DNA of 64,000 nt from Rapana venosa. Its lineage: Eukaryota > Mollusca > Gastropoda > Neogastropoda > Muricidae. Below the pieces are notes generated by a model, which made no database searches, had not been told where the DNA came from, and was given only the letters and a program-made list of their open reading frames with translations. The stretch spans positions 69,350,526 to 69,414,525 of the forward strand of contig CM054134.1 in NCBI GenBank assembly GCA_028751875.1, written 5' to 3'. Positions 34,972-46,953 of the stretch are shown piece after piece (the stretch's first letter is position 1; every line of letters begins with the position of its first letter). Position numbers and translations under genes: made by a program.

Positions 34972-35429
34972 AATAAACAGAATTTAACTTTCTCTGAAAG
35001 GAGCAGCTCTCACTTTTCCCTTCCTCTGTCTAAGCCTCATACACTTTGTATAATGCTATATCCCTCCTTTGGTAAATATGGGGATCTAGTTGGCAAGGTG
35101 GTATGTACTGTATTTTAATTCTTGAAGCAATGGTGTACGTGTCGGGTTGGAATCTCATATGTGGCAGCTAGAATGGAAGAGATTTTGTCTACGAAGCCCA
35201 TATTTGTGCCAACTGCAATTCTGTTGCTATCCTTCAGAGAAAGATTTGAACCGAGAGTTTATGTGTTGAACAATTACACAATCTTGCACGCACGTTCAGT
35301 TCCATTCCACTGACAAAAAACATGGCAGGTGGAGTAGCTTAGTGCTCCGCTGAAGGTGGAGGGGGGGGGGGGGGGGGGGGGGGGGGAGGCGCACAGGATG
35401 GTCCGTTCGGAATCTCTTGGTATCTGATA

Positions 35430-35822
35430 CAGAAATCACATAACTAACAAGGAAGTAAAAACCAGAGAAAACTATTGGGCATATCCTGGAGAGAACGAAA
35501 GACCAATGAATTTGTCAAGAGTCAAATAACACGGCTGGCAGGTCCACAGGAACCCTTTCTCACCATCGTCAAGAAGAAAAAGCTGACATGGTTCGGCCAC
35601 GTCACCCCCACAACACTCTGCCAAAAACAGTACTGCAGGGAACACTCGAAGGTGGCAGAAAGAGGGGAAGACAGAACAAGTCATGGATGGACAACATCAG
35701 AGAATGGACCAGGATGAATGACTCGGCACTACTGCACAGAGCCGAGGACCGAGATAGATGGAGGAGGCTTAACACGTCTTTCCTGTCTCCCCCACGACCG
35801 CCAAGGTCAGGGGTCTGATGAT
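35430..35822 (+). pseudogene. LINE 3' fragment: C-terminal region of a non-LTR ORF2
   Basis: Two overlapping frames preserve the domain after the reverse transcriptase: ITRLAGPQEPFLTIVKKKKL and TWFGHVT in one, then TVLQGTLEGGRKRGRQNKSW in another. This equals the C-terminus of the LINE at 45814-47807. A frameshift lies near 35600-35630. It ends in (GATGAT)n, the simple-repeat tail. Confidence 0.8.
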
Positions 35823-35825
35823 GAT

Positions 35826-36145
35826 GATGAAAAACCAGAACTGAAAGAGCCGTTGGGCCACATGAACAGCTCCTGACTTAAGTGAAAAATAGGCAAACTG
35901 AATGTGGTAGGGCACATTACACGATCATCTGGACTGGCCAAGACTGCCCTACAGGGGACAGGACAGTTACAAGGAGGGAGACGAAGAGGCAGACAGGGAA
36001 AACAACGGGAAGACATCAGAGAGTGGATTGGCCTTGAGTGGAACCACATACTACAGAAAGTTGAGAATTAGGAGGAGTAGAGGAAGCTGTTTGCAAAATC
36101 TTCAATGGTGCCCTAACGGTCTACTAGACTACGGGATAGGTAAAG
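35826..36145 (+). pseudogene. Second LINE 3' fragment, same family
   Basis: It restarts with GGGCCACATGAACAGCTCC and keeps recognisable pieces (LLT-VK, SGLAKTALQG, GGRRRGRQGKQREDIREW) across stops and frameshifts. It closely resembles 57570-57995. Confidence 0.7.
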
Positions 36146-36179
36146 GTGAAGAAAGGTAAATGCATGGCGGCAGAGCATA

Positions 36180-36482
36180 TTAAGGTAAAGGTAAAGGGAA
36201 AGGAGTCACATAACCTATAAGGTCGTAGGGGAGCAAGGCGTCAGAGACCTCACTTCTCTAGGGCCAGCATATTGAGGGCGGCGCCCATCTCCTCTCCCTT
36301 GCTGCTTTACCTTCCCTGACCTTAAAGAGGGCAGGTACCCATTTACAGCTGGGTGAACTGGGGGAACTGTACTGAAGCCAAGGCGCACAAATGGTCACCC
36401 ATCCAACTGGTAACCACGCTAGACACTGCTTAACTTGGCTGGGGGAAAGCGATTGCTCCGACCACTGAGCTATCCCGTCCCC
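36180..36482 (-). repeat. Composite SINE, family F: tRNA-like head with 5S rRNA-like segment
   Basis: On the minus strand, GGGATAGCTCAGTGGTCGGAGC (tRNA box A) is followed at 36434-36389 by a stretch matching the 5S rRNA internal promoter (TTAAGCAGTGTC, GTGGTTACCAGTTGGATGGG). The family body with GGGCGCCGCCCTCAATATGC comes next. It lies beside LINE fragments. Confidence 0.82.
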
Positions 36483-36769
36483 AGAGCATAGTACATAGGT
36501 GTTAATTACCTCCCTTTGCATGAGGTGAATAGGAATTGTCTCCATGGAACATGTGACCACAATGAGAATAATGATGATATAGTAATCATTACTGTCATTT
36601 CTTAGATGTGATTGTTGATGATGATCTTTATATTAAGGCACAATAGATCAGAAATTGCTTTGTGCTGTAGTTCTGGGGATCTGTTTATTAAATCTGACAG
36701 CAGTCCTTCTTTCATTGTTTTTTATCGCTTCAATGCTTTCAACAATAACATTAAAAAACACCCTGATCC

Positions 36770-36802
36770 CCCCCCCCAAAAAAAAAAAAAAAAAAAAAAA
36801 AC
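36770..36802 (+). repeat. Poly(C) then poly(A) tract
   Basis: Nine C residues are followed by about 24 A residues. Confidence 0.85.
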
Positions 36803-36954
36803 CACCAAAAATCATCTAAATTTGTTTTGTTTTGGTTTGGTTTGGTTTAATGTCCATTCACTATTTGGATATGATGGGAGTTGAAATCCATTTTTCATTT
36901 CAGTAGCTTTCTTCCAAACTTTATGTAAGTTCTTGGATTCTGATACTTCATTTA

Positions 36955-37405
36955 TACAGAAATCTGTCCAATACTTGTTTTTCGCCCTTTACAATGACAT
37001 TTATCACATTTGATAAGAATTAAGTTTTCTTCTGATAGATCTTTTAACCATGTTTTGTACTGCTCCTTTTGATAGTTTACTGCTTCTTCACATGCTTCAG
37101 TCCACCATCTATTGCCTGATCGCTTTCCATTCTTGCTGGTTTTGCGTTTGGGGATGGAAAACTCAGCTGCAAGCATGAGCTTTGCCAGAAAATTTGAACA
37201 GAATTTATCAACATCATCCTCTGCAATCGCTTCAATATCAATAGCTTGCAGAATCGATTGAAAAGTACTCCAGTTAGCCAGTTTGTAAATAAATCTAGGG
37301 ATTTTATCTTCTATAATTATGTGGTAGATCTGATGTGGCAAGGTCCTTAAATGACAATGTAATAGGAAAATGACCACTTCCGAGACAATCTTCTTCAACA
37401 TTGAA
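36955..37405 (-). pseudogene. LINE fragment: linker between endonuclease and reverse transcriptase
   Basis: One open frame of about 149 codons reads DKFCSNFLAKLMLAAEFSIP, then RWWTEACEEAVNYQKEQYK. The NxWWTxxCxxAV pattern is typical of the ORF2 segment before the reverse transcriptase in Jockey/CR1-type elements. No catalytic domain remains. Confidence 0.65.
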
Positions 37406-37464
37406 TTTCAATTGAATTTCGTGGAAAAGCCACTCTTTACACAAGGTGTAGTGCAAAGAAAAGA

Positions 37465-37555
37465 GTACATGGTGGGAAAAAACGGCCGTTATTTATTATG
37501 CAAAATGTCATCATTGGTGAACCTCAGCGCTCTAGCCAAGGAAGGAAGACAAAAT
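37465..37555 (+). repeat. Shared SINE 3' module, fragment
   Basis: GTCATCATTGGTGAACCTCAG then GCTCTAGCCAAGGAAGGAAG matches the 3' ends of families A, B and E. Confidence 0.55.
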
Positions 37556-37559
37556 ATGC

Positions 37560-38250
37560 TATCTGCACTGCATGCCAACAGCAGGGCTTCAAGTACAAGT
37601 ACTTCAAATGTAGCTTCATATATCATTTCTCTTTTCTCAACTTCTAAAACGTTTGTAGAACCAAAAAACTGGGTGAGTGGAGGCTTCGAACAACTGCACA
37701 GGCTGCAACCTTAAGCCACTATTCGCTCTTGTCTACAAGACTAAGAGCATGCCTTCAGTTGGCTGTCATGTTATCCTCTCCTTGCTCTCACTCACCACCA
37801 ACTACCACTTCTTAACTCTTCTATATAAACCCTACATTCCTCTGACAACAAATGAAAACGGTCTTTGTAATCTGCACAGTAAAATACAAAACACAAATAC
37901 ACAGACAACAACTTATCAGATAAACTGATACATTTTTCTTCAATATTCACACTACTCCATTATATTTGTGTAAAAATACTGCAACAGTCTTAAGTATTCA
38001 AGCTGTTTGAATGCTTCAAAAACGTTTTCCATTTAATCTGGAAGTTCTTAATCTCCATCCACCTTATGCAGTGGAGTTAACAAGCTATGGCCTGTTACAT
38101 CAATGGCAACAGCATACCCAGCATTGGCCCTGCTGCCTGGAGATGGATGGGCTTAGCCAGCTTTCAACTTGCCCATACATTCATGCAAATGTTTCAAAAG
38201 TCAAGTCAATACAAGCTGAAAGGAATGTGGAAGGACCCCCTCCCTCCCTT
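37560..38250. other. Intergenic, nothing recognised
   Basis: No coding similarity or repeat structure seen. Confidence 0.35.
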
Positions 38251-38254
38251 CTGT

Positions 38255-38405
38255 TATGCTATGCTATGCTATATTGTGCTATACTATAGGCCTACTATGC
38301 TATACTCTACTATCCTGTGCTATACTATACTGTCATGCAATATTATACTATACTATGCTGTGTTATATTGTGCTATGCTATATTATGTACTATACCATGC
38401 AATGC
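38255..38405 (+). repeat. Degenerate TGCTATAC/TATGC short tandem repeat
   Basis: ATGCTATGCTATGCTATA followed by variants such as TACTATACTATGC. Confidence 0.85.
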
Positions 38406-38469
38406 GGTTCGTTGCCCCAATGCCAGGGAGCGCCACACCACGCCATATCAGGCTGTTCTATTCTTCATC

Positions 38470-38852
38470 ATCATTCATCAATGCCTTTGTGCCTTATTGG
38501 CAGTAGGGCAGCAACAAATGTTCTCCACTCCTGTCTGTCCTGGGCCAGCTTCCGAATGGTTCCCCAGGTATGTTGGAAGGCCTTCAGCTCTGTTTCGACA
38601 GTCAGTGTTATGCCAAGTGTTCTTGGGTCGTCCTCGTTTGCGTTTTCCCTCTGGTGTCCAGTAAAGGGCTATTCAGGCGATGTTTCCCTGTTCCCGACGG
38701 CAGATATGCCCTATCCATCCCCATCGCCTATGCCTGATGATGTTGTCCATGCTTTCTTGGTTGCAACGGGCAAAAAGTTCTTGGTTGGAGATGGTCTCAG
38801 GCCAGAAGATGCGCAAGATTCTTCTGAGATTCTTCGTGTGGAATGTGGATAG
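38470..38852 (-). pseudogene. LINE 3' fragment, a second ORF2 lineage
   Basis: Read on the minus strand, frames with stops preserve RRILRIFWPETISNQELF, WIGHICRREQGNIA and TPEGKRKRGRPKNTW. This is the RNA-binding-like C-terminus of non-LTR ORF2 proteins, a different lineage from the TVLQGTV type. An AATGATGATGAAG-type tail lies at its left end (38467-38480). Confidence 0.7.
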
Positions 38853-39539
38853 TTTGTCGTTCTATTCTACTCTATTCCATTTCGCCTACTCAATGATTCA
38901 TGGAACAACAGTCAAAAAATCACGCATCAAAACAATAGTGTTTCCGAGTTCTGTTCTTTTCCTTTTTGTTGCAACGCACCAATTTGCAACACAACCAGGA
39001 TAATAACCCTGAGATGTATTGCATCTAGCTGTGTCAAATGTTTTGATGAGACCGAAACACAACACCAACTCACACCAGTATATCTCTCCAACAAAACAGA
39101 GCAGCAGACAATTGAATTAAGCGAAACGAAACAAAACGAAAGAACGACAAGTGCGGATAAAGTTTAAACAAGTCCTAAGAAAGTCTCGCGGAATGTTTTG
39201 AGATCAAAGCACAAGAGAACTTTCATCTAACATCTATAACCTTTCAACGGAAGAAAAACTAAACGAGTATGTTCAGAAAGTAAATCAGATTTCAAAGGTA
39301 TAGGGTCGATCGTCTTCAAAGGGAAAATTCCAGTTTTCTTGAGTCTGAACACCGTTGTCTATAAAAATGGAGAAAATTGTAAAAGTGTTGAAGTTATAGG
39401 ATAGGAGAGAAAGCGTGGCTGGAAATGTACTATCTTTCCCTGTTTCTTTCTTCGTGTATTTATGTCGTATTGTATTTCTTCTTATCTTGGTTTCTTTCCT
39501 TCGTTTTTTTTTCTTTTGGGTTGGGTGTACTTTCATTCT

Positions 39540-39805
39540 GTGTGTGTGTGTGTGTGTGTGTTTCGTATAGGATATTGTTCCTTCCACTATTTCATCTTTT
39601 CTCTGTTTCTTTTCTGTTTTGTTCTGGGGGTGGGGTGGGGGGTGGTTTCTTGTTAATATTTTGTACCCCCCCCCCTCCCCCAACCGGGGGGGGGGGGGGG
39701 GGGGGGGCTCTTTCAGTATGATTAGCATCCACACCTGGAAATTCTGCTCTCTCTCTCTCTCTTACATTATACCAAATTATCCCCCCCCCCCCCCCCCTCT
39801 CTCTC
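39540..39805 (+). repeat. (GT)n, poly(C), poly(G) and (CT)n cluster
   Basis: TG tract 39540-39560; poly(C) 39666-39680; poly(G) 39687-39707; CT tract 39748-39761; poly(C) 39781-39797. Confidence 0.9.
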
Positions 39806-40174
39806 TCCTCTCTGTATAATTGTGAATGTTTTACTTGTATATGCTATTGTGTTATTGAAAAATGACTTTTACGTGGTTTGTTCTCCTTTATTTTATGGAG
39901 GTTCTGTTTGTTTGTTTTTGGTTTGGGGTTGTTGTTGTTGTTGTTGAGGGGGAACTACTCTGTGTCACCTCTCCCCTTCTTGTTGTTGCCGCTTTTGTTT
40001 TGCTCTTGATTCTTGCTATTTCTTCGGTTGTTTCTGTTTTGCTTTCTTCCTTACTTGTTACTACATTTTTTTTCTTCGGTGATTTTTGTGGGGATTTTTG
40101 TGTAGATTCCCCCCCCCCCCCTCTACTGTGTAAGTGTATTGCTATAGGCTTTATTTTATTTTATTATCATATAT

Positions 40175-40245
40175 ATCCTTAAGGGCGGGGATTGGATGTA
40201 AAAAAGCACATGGGTGCTTATTCCTTATCCTCGAAATAAAAGAAT
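40175..40245 (+). repeat. SINE family B tail
   Basis: GGGATTGGATGTAAAAAAGC, GGTGCTTATTCC and CTCGAAATAAAAGAA form the extreme 3' end of family B. Confidence 0.75.
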
Positions 40246-40255
40246 TTGTCATTGC

Positions 40256-40257
<2 letters not shown>

Positions 40258-40330
<73 letters not shown>
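40258..40330 (+). repeat. (CT)n microsatellite, about 72 bp
   Basis: An uninterrupted TC tract directly follows the family B tail. Confidence 0.97.
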
Positions 40331-40332
<2 letters not shown>

Positions 40333-40629
40333 CTGCCTTCCAAGCATCCCACCCAATACAATAGAGAACGCAGAAGTAGAAAAGCAGTGTTTGTTTATGG
40401 TGGTTGTTTTGTTTTGTTGTTTGTTTTGCCATGTTCAGTTGGCTTATGAGTTCCCATGAGTTGTGCAATTTCTCAACGTGATGGACCGGTGGTCTAGCAT
40501 TAACACAACCGCCAAGGAAGTTTTTAAAAAATCTGTCGGTTCAATCCTACCCAACACCGGACCCCCCTCACCCCCCCCCCCCTTCCATTTACAAGACCAG
40601 TGAGTAGTTACCTGGGTGCGAGTCTTTCG

Positions 40630-40805
40630 GATAAGGCGATAAATCTAAGTTCTGTATCCAAAATACTTTTAGTGCAATAAACCGAGTTTTCCCTCCCCTG
40701 TTTCTCGGCTCGAGCTCCGAGGTACACCAAAAGTGAGAGGTTTGCGTATGCCAACCGTTTTTGCCTAGCTTTAAGGCAATATCTGGTATAACATTTGTAG
40801 AAATC
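40630..40805 (-). repeat. Shared SINE 3' module, fragment
   Basis: On the minus strand, TTTTGGTGTACCTCGGAGCT then CGAGCCGAGAAACAGG is a diverged copy of the shared module. Confidence 0.5.
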
Positions 40806-40874
40806 AATGTACTAGTAGGCTACCAGTAAAAGAACCCACGGCCACAGCCACAGCAAATTACATTCTTGTAATTG

Positions 40875-40978
40875 GAAATGGCTTACGATACTGCTTGGAA
40901 GTACAGCGTTCTGTCGGAACTGCGTGATCTGGGCTTTTTGGGTCGTTTGCCTTTAGGTTATTTATTATTTTATCTATA
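40875..40978 (+). pseudogene. LINE reverse transcriptase scrap
   Basis: Frame MAYDTAWKYSVLSELRDLGF then LGRLPL matches the KAYDTxWKxxIL...GLRGRLP block that follows the first catalytic Asp region of Jockey-type reverse transcriptases. It is cut off by the neighbouring SINE. Confidence 0.6.
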
Positions 40979-41207
40979 CCACTTTAAGTCACGGCAGATT
41001 TCTCTGCGTTAAATTCGGGCTGCTCTCCCCGGGGAGAGCGCGTCGCCACAAGAGCAGCGCCACCCATTATTTTTTTCTTTTCCCGTCTGCAACTGTTTAT
41101 CTTTTTTCCTACCAGAGTGGCTTTTTTCTATAAAAATTTTGCCAGGGACAACTCTCTTGTTGTCGTGGGTTCTTTTACGTGCGCTAAATAATTCTGTGTA
41201 ACACACG

Positions 41208-41238
<31 letters not shown>

Positions 41239-41395
41239 TAGCACCCAGACCACCACTCATGGTCTAATGGATGGGGGGATAAGTTTCGGGTCCAAACGGG
41301 ATTCGAACCACCGCACACTTCCGACCCAGACCCAGACTTTTCGCTTTCTAGGTAGGCGCGTTACCTCTAGACCACCGATCCACCAGAGAACTTCC
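40970..41395 (-). repeat. SINE family D (full length)
   Basis: From right to left: tRNA-like head (GGATCGGTGGTCTAGAGGTA, GGTTCGAATCCCG), the full body and the tail TAGATAAAATAATAAATAA. Little diverged, so probably young. Confidence 0.88.
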
Positions 41396-41399
41396 TGGC

Positions 41400-41670
41400 G
41401 ACAGACAATTTCAGGAGTGGGTTGGGTCCACGCTGTCTGACATCTTCGAGCAGGAGATGGGAGATTCTGCAGGGGAGCTTCCTCGCTCCCGCCTCCTTCA
41501 GCGCAAAGAAGAAGACAGCAACGACATGGTGTTTCTTAATGAAGGCGCTGCGGACGGTTGTCTCCAGGTGGACCCGATGGTGGACGGTGCAATGGTTTTT
41601 ACGAAAGGCGCACTGTTCCTTGGTCAGAAGGCCATCCGTGTCCAGCTTCCACACCAGCAGCAGGAGTTGA
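41400..41670 (-). pseudogene. LINE reverse transcriptase fragment, opposite strand
   Basis: Frame WKLDTDGLLTKEQCAFRKNH then VRLET-like HLETTVRSAFIKKHHVVAVF. These are the LxxxQxGFRxxxSTxD and VAVFFDLEKA blocks of Jockey-type reverse transcriptase, with the catalytic Asp position replaced (FFFALKEA). Confidence 0.65.
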
Positions 41671-41739
41671 CCATCTTCTCCAATAACAGAGTTTCCAGAA
41701 GGTGGGGACGCTATCTAGACTGAAAGAGCCTCTTGGCAA

Positions 41740-42850
41740 TCCAACAGAGGAGCTGCGGTCTTATCAATGACAAAAAGTATTTTAAAACAACAAGACCAAT
41801 AACAACAAAACCCTAAATAATACAAAAACTGGAAAAAAAACATCGTAACCATCAAACAAGGAAACAAACCCCCCCCCAAAAAAAACAACAACAACAACAC
41901 CAAACCACAATATAAAATGGAACAAATTCACATACCCACTACCACTCACAACCCCCCATCCCCACCCCAACCACCCAGACACATATAACACCCATCTCCA
42001 AAATGAATAAACAAACAAATAAACAAACAACTAACTAACCCATCATAAGATTGCATTTCAAATCATATTTCAAGGACCTCTACAGAAATAAGGAGCGGGC
42101 TCTCGTATGACTCCATTACATTCATTTCGTTGTCAGGCGCAACATCTGTTTGGACATCTTGGTGTGCAATAGTTTGGCACATCATTATGAGGAACGTGGT
42201 TTACATTTCATGACCTCTTTATGAAAATATTGTATCGCACTACACTGCAGTGTGATATAGCTTGCTGTTGTGTGTATTTTTGTCCGGCGACAGATTTTCT
42301 TGGCGTAAAAATCGAGGCTGATAAATTATAATGCATACTGCATCATTATGATTTATGTCGCAGTCAACCTGAAAAGTTGTTGGGATGGCGGTCTGCAACC
42401 TTAAGCTATCTTCTTAGTCCTCAACAGGCTACTTGCAAGATGAGGCGGCTGTGTAAGCTTGGGTTGAAACACACACACACACACACACACACTAAATGGG
42501 AAATGTCAGTTATTTTCTAAAACGAATCACACGGTGATATACATTCAAATATTAAGTTATACTGTCATGAATTATTTTCCAAAGCAAGCATATCAAACGT
42601 TGCAATTCGTTCTGGAGAACAAAACGTGATGTTTGATGTGGACCACATGCCTCCTGCTATGAGAGACCCTGACGCTGAAATGTCTGTTTCATGACAAACA
42701 CGGTTATTCTATTCCTGCCGCTAATCATTTCGAGCACTAATACGTCAAATATTTTATGCGCCATATTCACATTGTATGACCTAAAAACTCTACACAGAAA
42801 TGTTAATAGTTTTAAAGAACCTTTTATCAAATCATATTATTCCCCAGTGG
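41740..42850. other. Intergenic, nothing recognised
   Basis: A/C-rich low-complexity DNA lies at 41780-42030 and a (CA)n tract at 42468-42492. No gene signal. Confidence 0.4.
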
Positions 42851-42859
42851 GAATTTGGG

Positions 42860-43168
42860 GGCTGGGGGTGGGGGCTGTCAGTATTAGTAGCATACCCAAC
42901 TTATGGAAATTAGTGCTAGGAATTCCCTCTTTTCTATCCCTCTCTTTGTTTCTGCCTTGCTTCTTTTCGCCCTGTCACTTCCTTCGTGTCTATTTTGTGC
43001 CTTCTTGATCCACACTCCTGCCGTCTTTCCAGAAAGATTTAGAAGATAACAATTCTCTCCAATGCCGGAGTCGGATGCGCTGGGCCTGGTTTGTCAGGCG
43101 CTTAACGGCAGCTCAACGCATTTTCGCTCAAATGACAGACAACAGTTGCTGTCTGAGTGTTCGATGAT
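42860..43168 (+). repeat. 3'-tailed retroposon family G
   Basis: The copy runs from TGTCAGTATTAGTAGCATAC through TTCCCTCTTTTCTATCCCTC and GGCCTGGTTTGTCAGGCGCT to CTGTCTGAGTGTTCGATG. It is paralogous to 50555, 59812 and 63000. Confidence 0.85.
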
Positions 43169-43543
43169 TAAGAGAATCAAATTATACGAACAAATCGGAC
43201 AGTTATTGTTAATATGTCACATGCCACATGCCTCAACATATTGCAACATTTGATTTTTAAAAAAAACCCAAACTAATTAAGAGGTCTGTCCCACCCTTAA
43301 CATCTACATGCATTGAAAGGAAAATATGAATTATTCTCTGTGGCCATAGCATCACAATTCATTATTCAGGATATAATGTTTATTTGAATTAATATTCTTT
43401 TGTCCACCGTCTCCCGTACCACATTAACGTTACTCTTAATATCCCATGGTGATATTTTCGGCTATTGTAGCAAACACTACGATAAGTTCAGAATTACCTA
43501 TTTGCAATTTGTGTATTAATAAAATAAAATAAAACAATATCTC

Positions 43544-43545
<2 letters not shown>

Positions 43546-43602
<57 letters not shown>
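43546..43602 (+). repeat. (TA)n microsatellite
   Basis: About 56 bases of uninterrupted AT. Confidence 0.97.
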
Positions 43603-43608
<6 letters not shown>

Positions 43609-43609
43609 C

Positions 43610-43993
43610 ACTGTGTCCCATGACACAACATACAATAGCCACACTCTACTCCTTTCTTATTATCTGATGGTTTTCATCTTTTTTGCCATCGCACCCATAC
43701 CACGATACATAAAGAATTTATATCATCATGGCTGTCTAAATGGAACACCGAGCATGATGTTACCGTACGCAAATATTCCATGTACGCTACCCCGTTTGTA
43801 CAAAAAAAATCCGTTTATCACATGTTTTGCTGCTGACTGCATAACTCAGCGTGTAAGTCAAGTCTTGATTGCCTGCTGGATGTATTCGTTTTTGCACACT
43901 CAGAAATACTGGCGTTGATTATGATATGCTGCGTTGATTATGATATGCTTAATGTACATGTCTGAACTTCCGTGTGTGTGAGTGTGTACATTG

Positions 43994-44028
<35 letters not shown>

Positions 44029-44760
44029 TGTAAGAACACACTTTTGCTGTGGTCCTACCACGATTCCAGATCTTTTTGAAGTTGAAACCTTGTCCTTTTT
44101 TTTTTAATCAACAGTCCCAGGCTGCTGCAACGACAGGGGGAGATCAATCAGTTATTTCAAAGAATCCTACTTACAAGACCAACCATACTAGAACCAGAAG
44201 AAAAATCAAAGAAAGTTACGGTACAATGACACTGATAGGCAAGCAGAGTCTGTCATTTCCGAAAGCTATCAATCGAATCCTTTGATTCACCCTCACTAGA
44301 TCTCTACCACTCACCCTTTAGATCTACCAACCGCGAAATCCACCTAACACTTGTTCTCGAACATTCAAACCCTGTAACTATCGAATCTTAGATCTTTAGC
44401 GATGTTGCCGTCGACGCTCGACAATCGCACACAATATGCATGCCAACCTAATTGCCTCTGCTTTAAAAGTAAAGAAAAAAAATCAGTAGGGGCTGCTTGC
44501 TGCTGCGCTTGTGGAAGCGTGGCTTTAACCTTTGAGTATCTCCATCATCAAAGCGACATTTGGCAAGCCATCATTACCACCATCATTACAACTTCTTCAT
44601 TTCCTCATGTGAGCCACAAACTTAGCGGATGTGCGACAATGTGTGCAGTCTTCTAGTACCTGACCGTCCATCTGTTGCACTCAAGTCCCCATCATCAAAA
44701 GGGAACAGGGAATTTAATTTCCTGTCGAACGCACGCGATAAATGAAGACTTCTCTCCCTT
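43610..44760. other. Intergenic with (GA)n tract, nothing else recognised
   Basis: GA tract at 43995-44027. Short open stretches exist but show no family resemblance. Confidence 0.35.
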
Positions 44761-44764
44761 TGAA

Positions 44765-44766
<2 letters not shown>

Positions 44767-44798
<32 letters not shown>

Positions 44799-44800
44799 CG
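44767..44800 (+). repeat. Poly(G) tract
   Basis: About 32 G residues, followed by GCGGTG. Confidence 0.92.
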
Positions 44801-45039
44801 GTGAGAGCACAAAGGGAAGGTCTAGCTGTGCGCTCTTATGATTTTGCTTTGTGGATACCTTGCACTTCGGTGCACGCGGTTTTGTTTGAATGGGATGCGA
44901 TGCTTTGTTGTTCAGTTGTTCTTTGTTCTCTCTTTCTTTCTTTCTTTGCTTTTGTTTGCCATCCTAAAGTCTTTTTGTTGGGTGAGTGAAGAGGAGGCTG
45001 GAAACGTGCATGAGGGGAGAGAGGGAGGGTGAGTGTGGA

Positions 45040-45210
45040 AAAAGTTCAGTGGAGGGTGGGGGGGTGAGGGGGGGAGGAGTAGGGTGGGAGGGGAGGGGGT
45101 GTGGTTTCATAAAGGGGATGAGTAATATGGATGAGATAAAAGCAATTTTACTTCTTTGATTTCTTGGGAGGGAGGGGGTGGGAGGGGGTGGGGGTGGGGG
45201 TTGTGTGCTA
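45040..45210 (+). repeat. G-rich low-complexity DNA
   Basis: GGGTGGGAGGGG-type runs; compatible with G-quadruplexes. Confidence 0.7.
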
Positions 45211-45239
45211 GTGCATCGTTTACTCCTGCCTCTTACCTT

Positions 45240-45382
45240 TACTTCTCTCTCTCCCTCGCAGTCTTTCTCTATCTCTCTGTCTCTCTCTGTTTCTCGTCAC
45301 TTAAACTCTCTCTCTCTCTCTCTCCATCTCTCTCTCTCTCTCTCTACTCTCATCTCTCTCTCTCTCATCTCCTCTCCTCTCT

Positions 45383-45422
<40 letters not shown>

Positions 45423-45628
45423 CCCCAATGTTTCATCAATTTTCGTATGTCATTGTTTTGTTTTGTTTCGTTTCACAAGGACAAATTGTAAGACAATGCT
45501 TGGTCTAAAATCTCCCCGCTTGTATATTAACGATCATTCATTCATTCTCTCTCTTCTTTCTCTGTCAATCGATCTCTGTGTTTCTGTCTCCCCGCCTCTC
45601 CCTCTCTCTCTCAATGAGAAACAAAGAT

Positions 45629-45666
<38 letters not shown>

Positions 45667-45730
45667 CTCTCTCTCTCTCTCCTCTCTCTCTTCTCTCCGC
45701 TCTCTCTCTCCTCTCTCTCTCTCTCTGGGC
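45240..45730 (+). repeat. (CT)n-rich microsatellite block
   Basis: CT tracts at 45244-45425 and 45631-45726 with interruptions. Long open frames across it are artefacts. Confidence 0.92.
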
Positions 45731-45755
45731 GTGTGCGCTTAGCACAATAAACTGT

Positions 45756-45813
45756 CATTGTCAGCGTAATTGTCATGATTATTCTGTCATTTTGTGTCAG
45801 TGTAACTGTTATG
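45756..45813 (+). repeat. Left part of a 36-bp minisatellite split by a LINE
   Basis: GTAATTGTCATGATTATTC then TGTCATTTTGTGTCA and GTGTAACTGTTATG. The array resumes at 47808. Confidence 0.85.
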
Positions 45814-46953
45814 TTCCAGTGCAGTGCATCAGCCATGATTCTCTCAAGGAAGATGTTGAAAAGAGTGGGTGAGAGTAGACAGCCCTGCCTTACTCCAACT
45901 GTTGTTCGAAACCATTCTCCAATGTTGTTGTTGTAGTACACTGCACTGGTGGCCTCGCTGTACAGCTGTTTGATGACTCTGATCAGGTTTGCATTGATGC
46001 TGTACAAGTTCATGGTTGCCCACAAAGCTGCATGCCACACCCTGTCAAATGCCTTCTTAAAATCGATAAATACGTGGTAAAGGTCTTGTTGATGTTGAAG
46101 GTACCGCTCACATAGTATTCTGAGGTTGAATATCTGTTCTGTTGTGCTGCGCCCTGCTGAAACCTGCTTGTTCCTCAGCAATGATGGTCTCTGCTTGTGG
46201 CTTCAGTCTATTCAATATTATCTGCAGCATGACCTTGCTTGGTGACATATGAGGCTGATTGTGCGGTAATTATGCATTGTTGTAGATTTCCTTTCTTGGG
46301 GAGGGTGATGATGAGTGACTGCGTCCATGGTGTTGGCCATTTTCCTGTCTGCCAGATCTTGTTGCAGATTCTTAGTAGGGCGCTGATCATGGCTTCCCTC
46401 CAGCTTGGACCAACTCAGCTGGAATGTTGTCAGCCCCTGCTGACTTCCCCTTTTTCAGCAATCTGACTGCTGTTTCCACTTCTTCTCGGAGGATAGGGTG
46501 ACTGTCTGTGTCTTTGCTTTCGGGTACATTAAGGACTTCTGGATCTCCTGCGGTTCTATAGTTATACAGGGCGGAGCAGTATTCTGTCCATCTGTTCAGA
46601 ATATCCTGGTCGTCAGTGAGACACTTCCCATTTTTGTCTTGGATTGTTAAACCTTTTCTCTGTTTCGTGCTAGTCAGGTCTTTCACCAGCTGATATGCTT
46701 TCTTGCTATTGTTTTTCTTGATGTTCTCTTCAATGTCTTGGCACTGTTCACCGATCCATTTCTCTTTTGCCTCCGTCATGGACTTCCTGATTCTTTTGTT
46801 GACTGCCCTATATTGTTCTGCTCTTTCTTTTGTTTCATTTTTCTTTTTCTTCAACTCTCTACGCTTGTCGCATAGTTGTAGGATGTTAGGTGTGACCCAT
46901 GGTTTTTTGACTGGTCGGCGTTTGCCAAGAAGCTCGTTTGCTGTTTCAGTCAT
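45814..46953 (-). pseudogene. Inverted ORF2 segment: linker and N-terminal reverse transcriptase
   Basis: From 46953 leftwards: MTETANELLGKRRPVKKPWV, then KKGKSAGADNIPAELVQAGG, then IWQTGKWPTPWTQSLIITLP, then GRSTTEQIFNLRILCERYLQ, VFIDFKKAFDRVWH (catalytic Asp block) and VGVRQGCLLSPTLFNIFLER. At least two frameshifts (near 46390 and 46180-46260) break the frame, so it cannot make an active enzyme. Confidence 0.92.

Noticed and set aside
40875..41670. A second twin-priming LINE
   Set aside because: Two reverse transcriptase pieces lie in opposite orientation around a SINE, but their protein segments overlap rather than abut and no target duplication was found. They are better taken as two relics.
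45156..45750. Open frames rich in Ser and Leu
   Set aside because: They are read through (CT)n microsatellites and have no start context, splice sites or homology.
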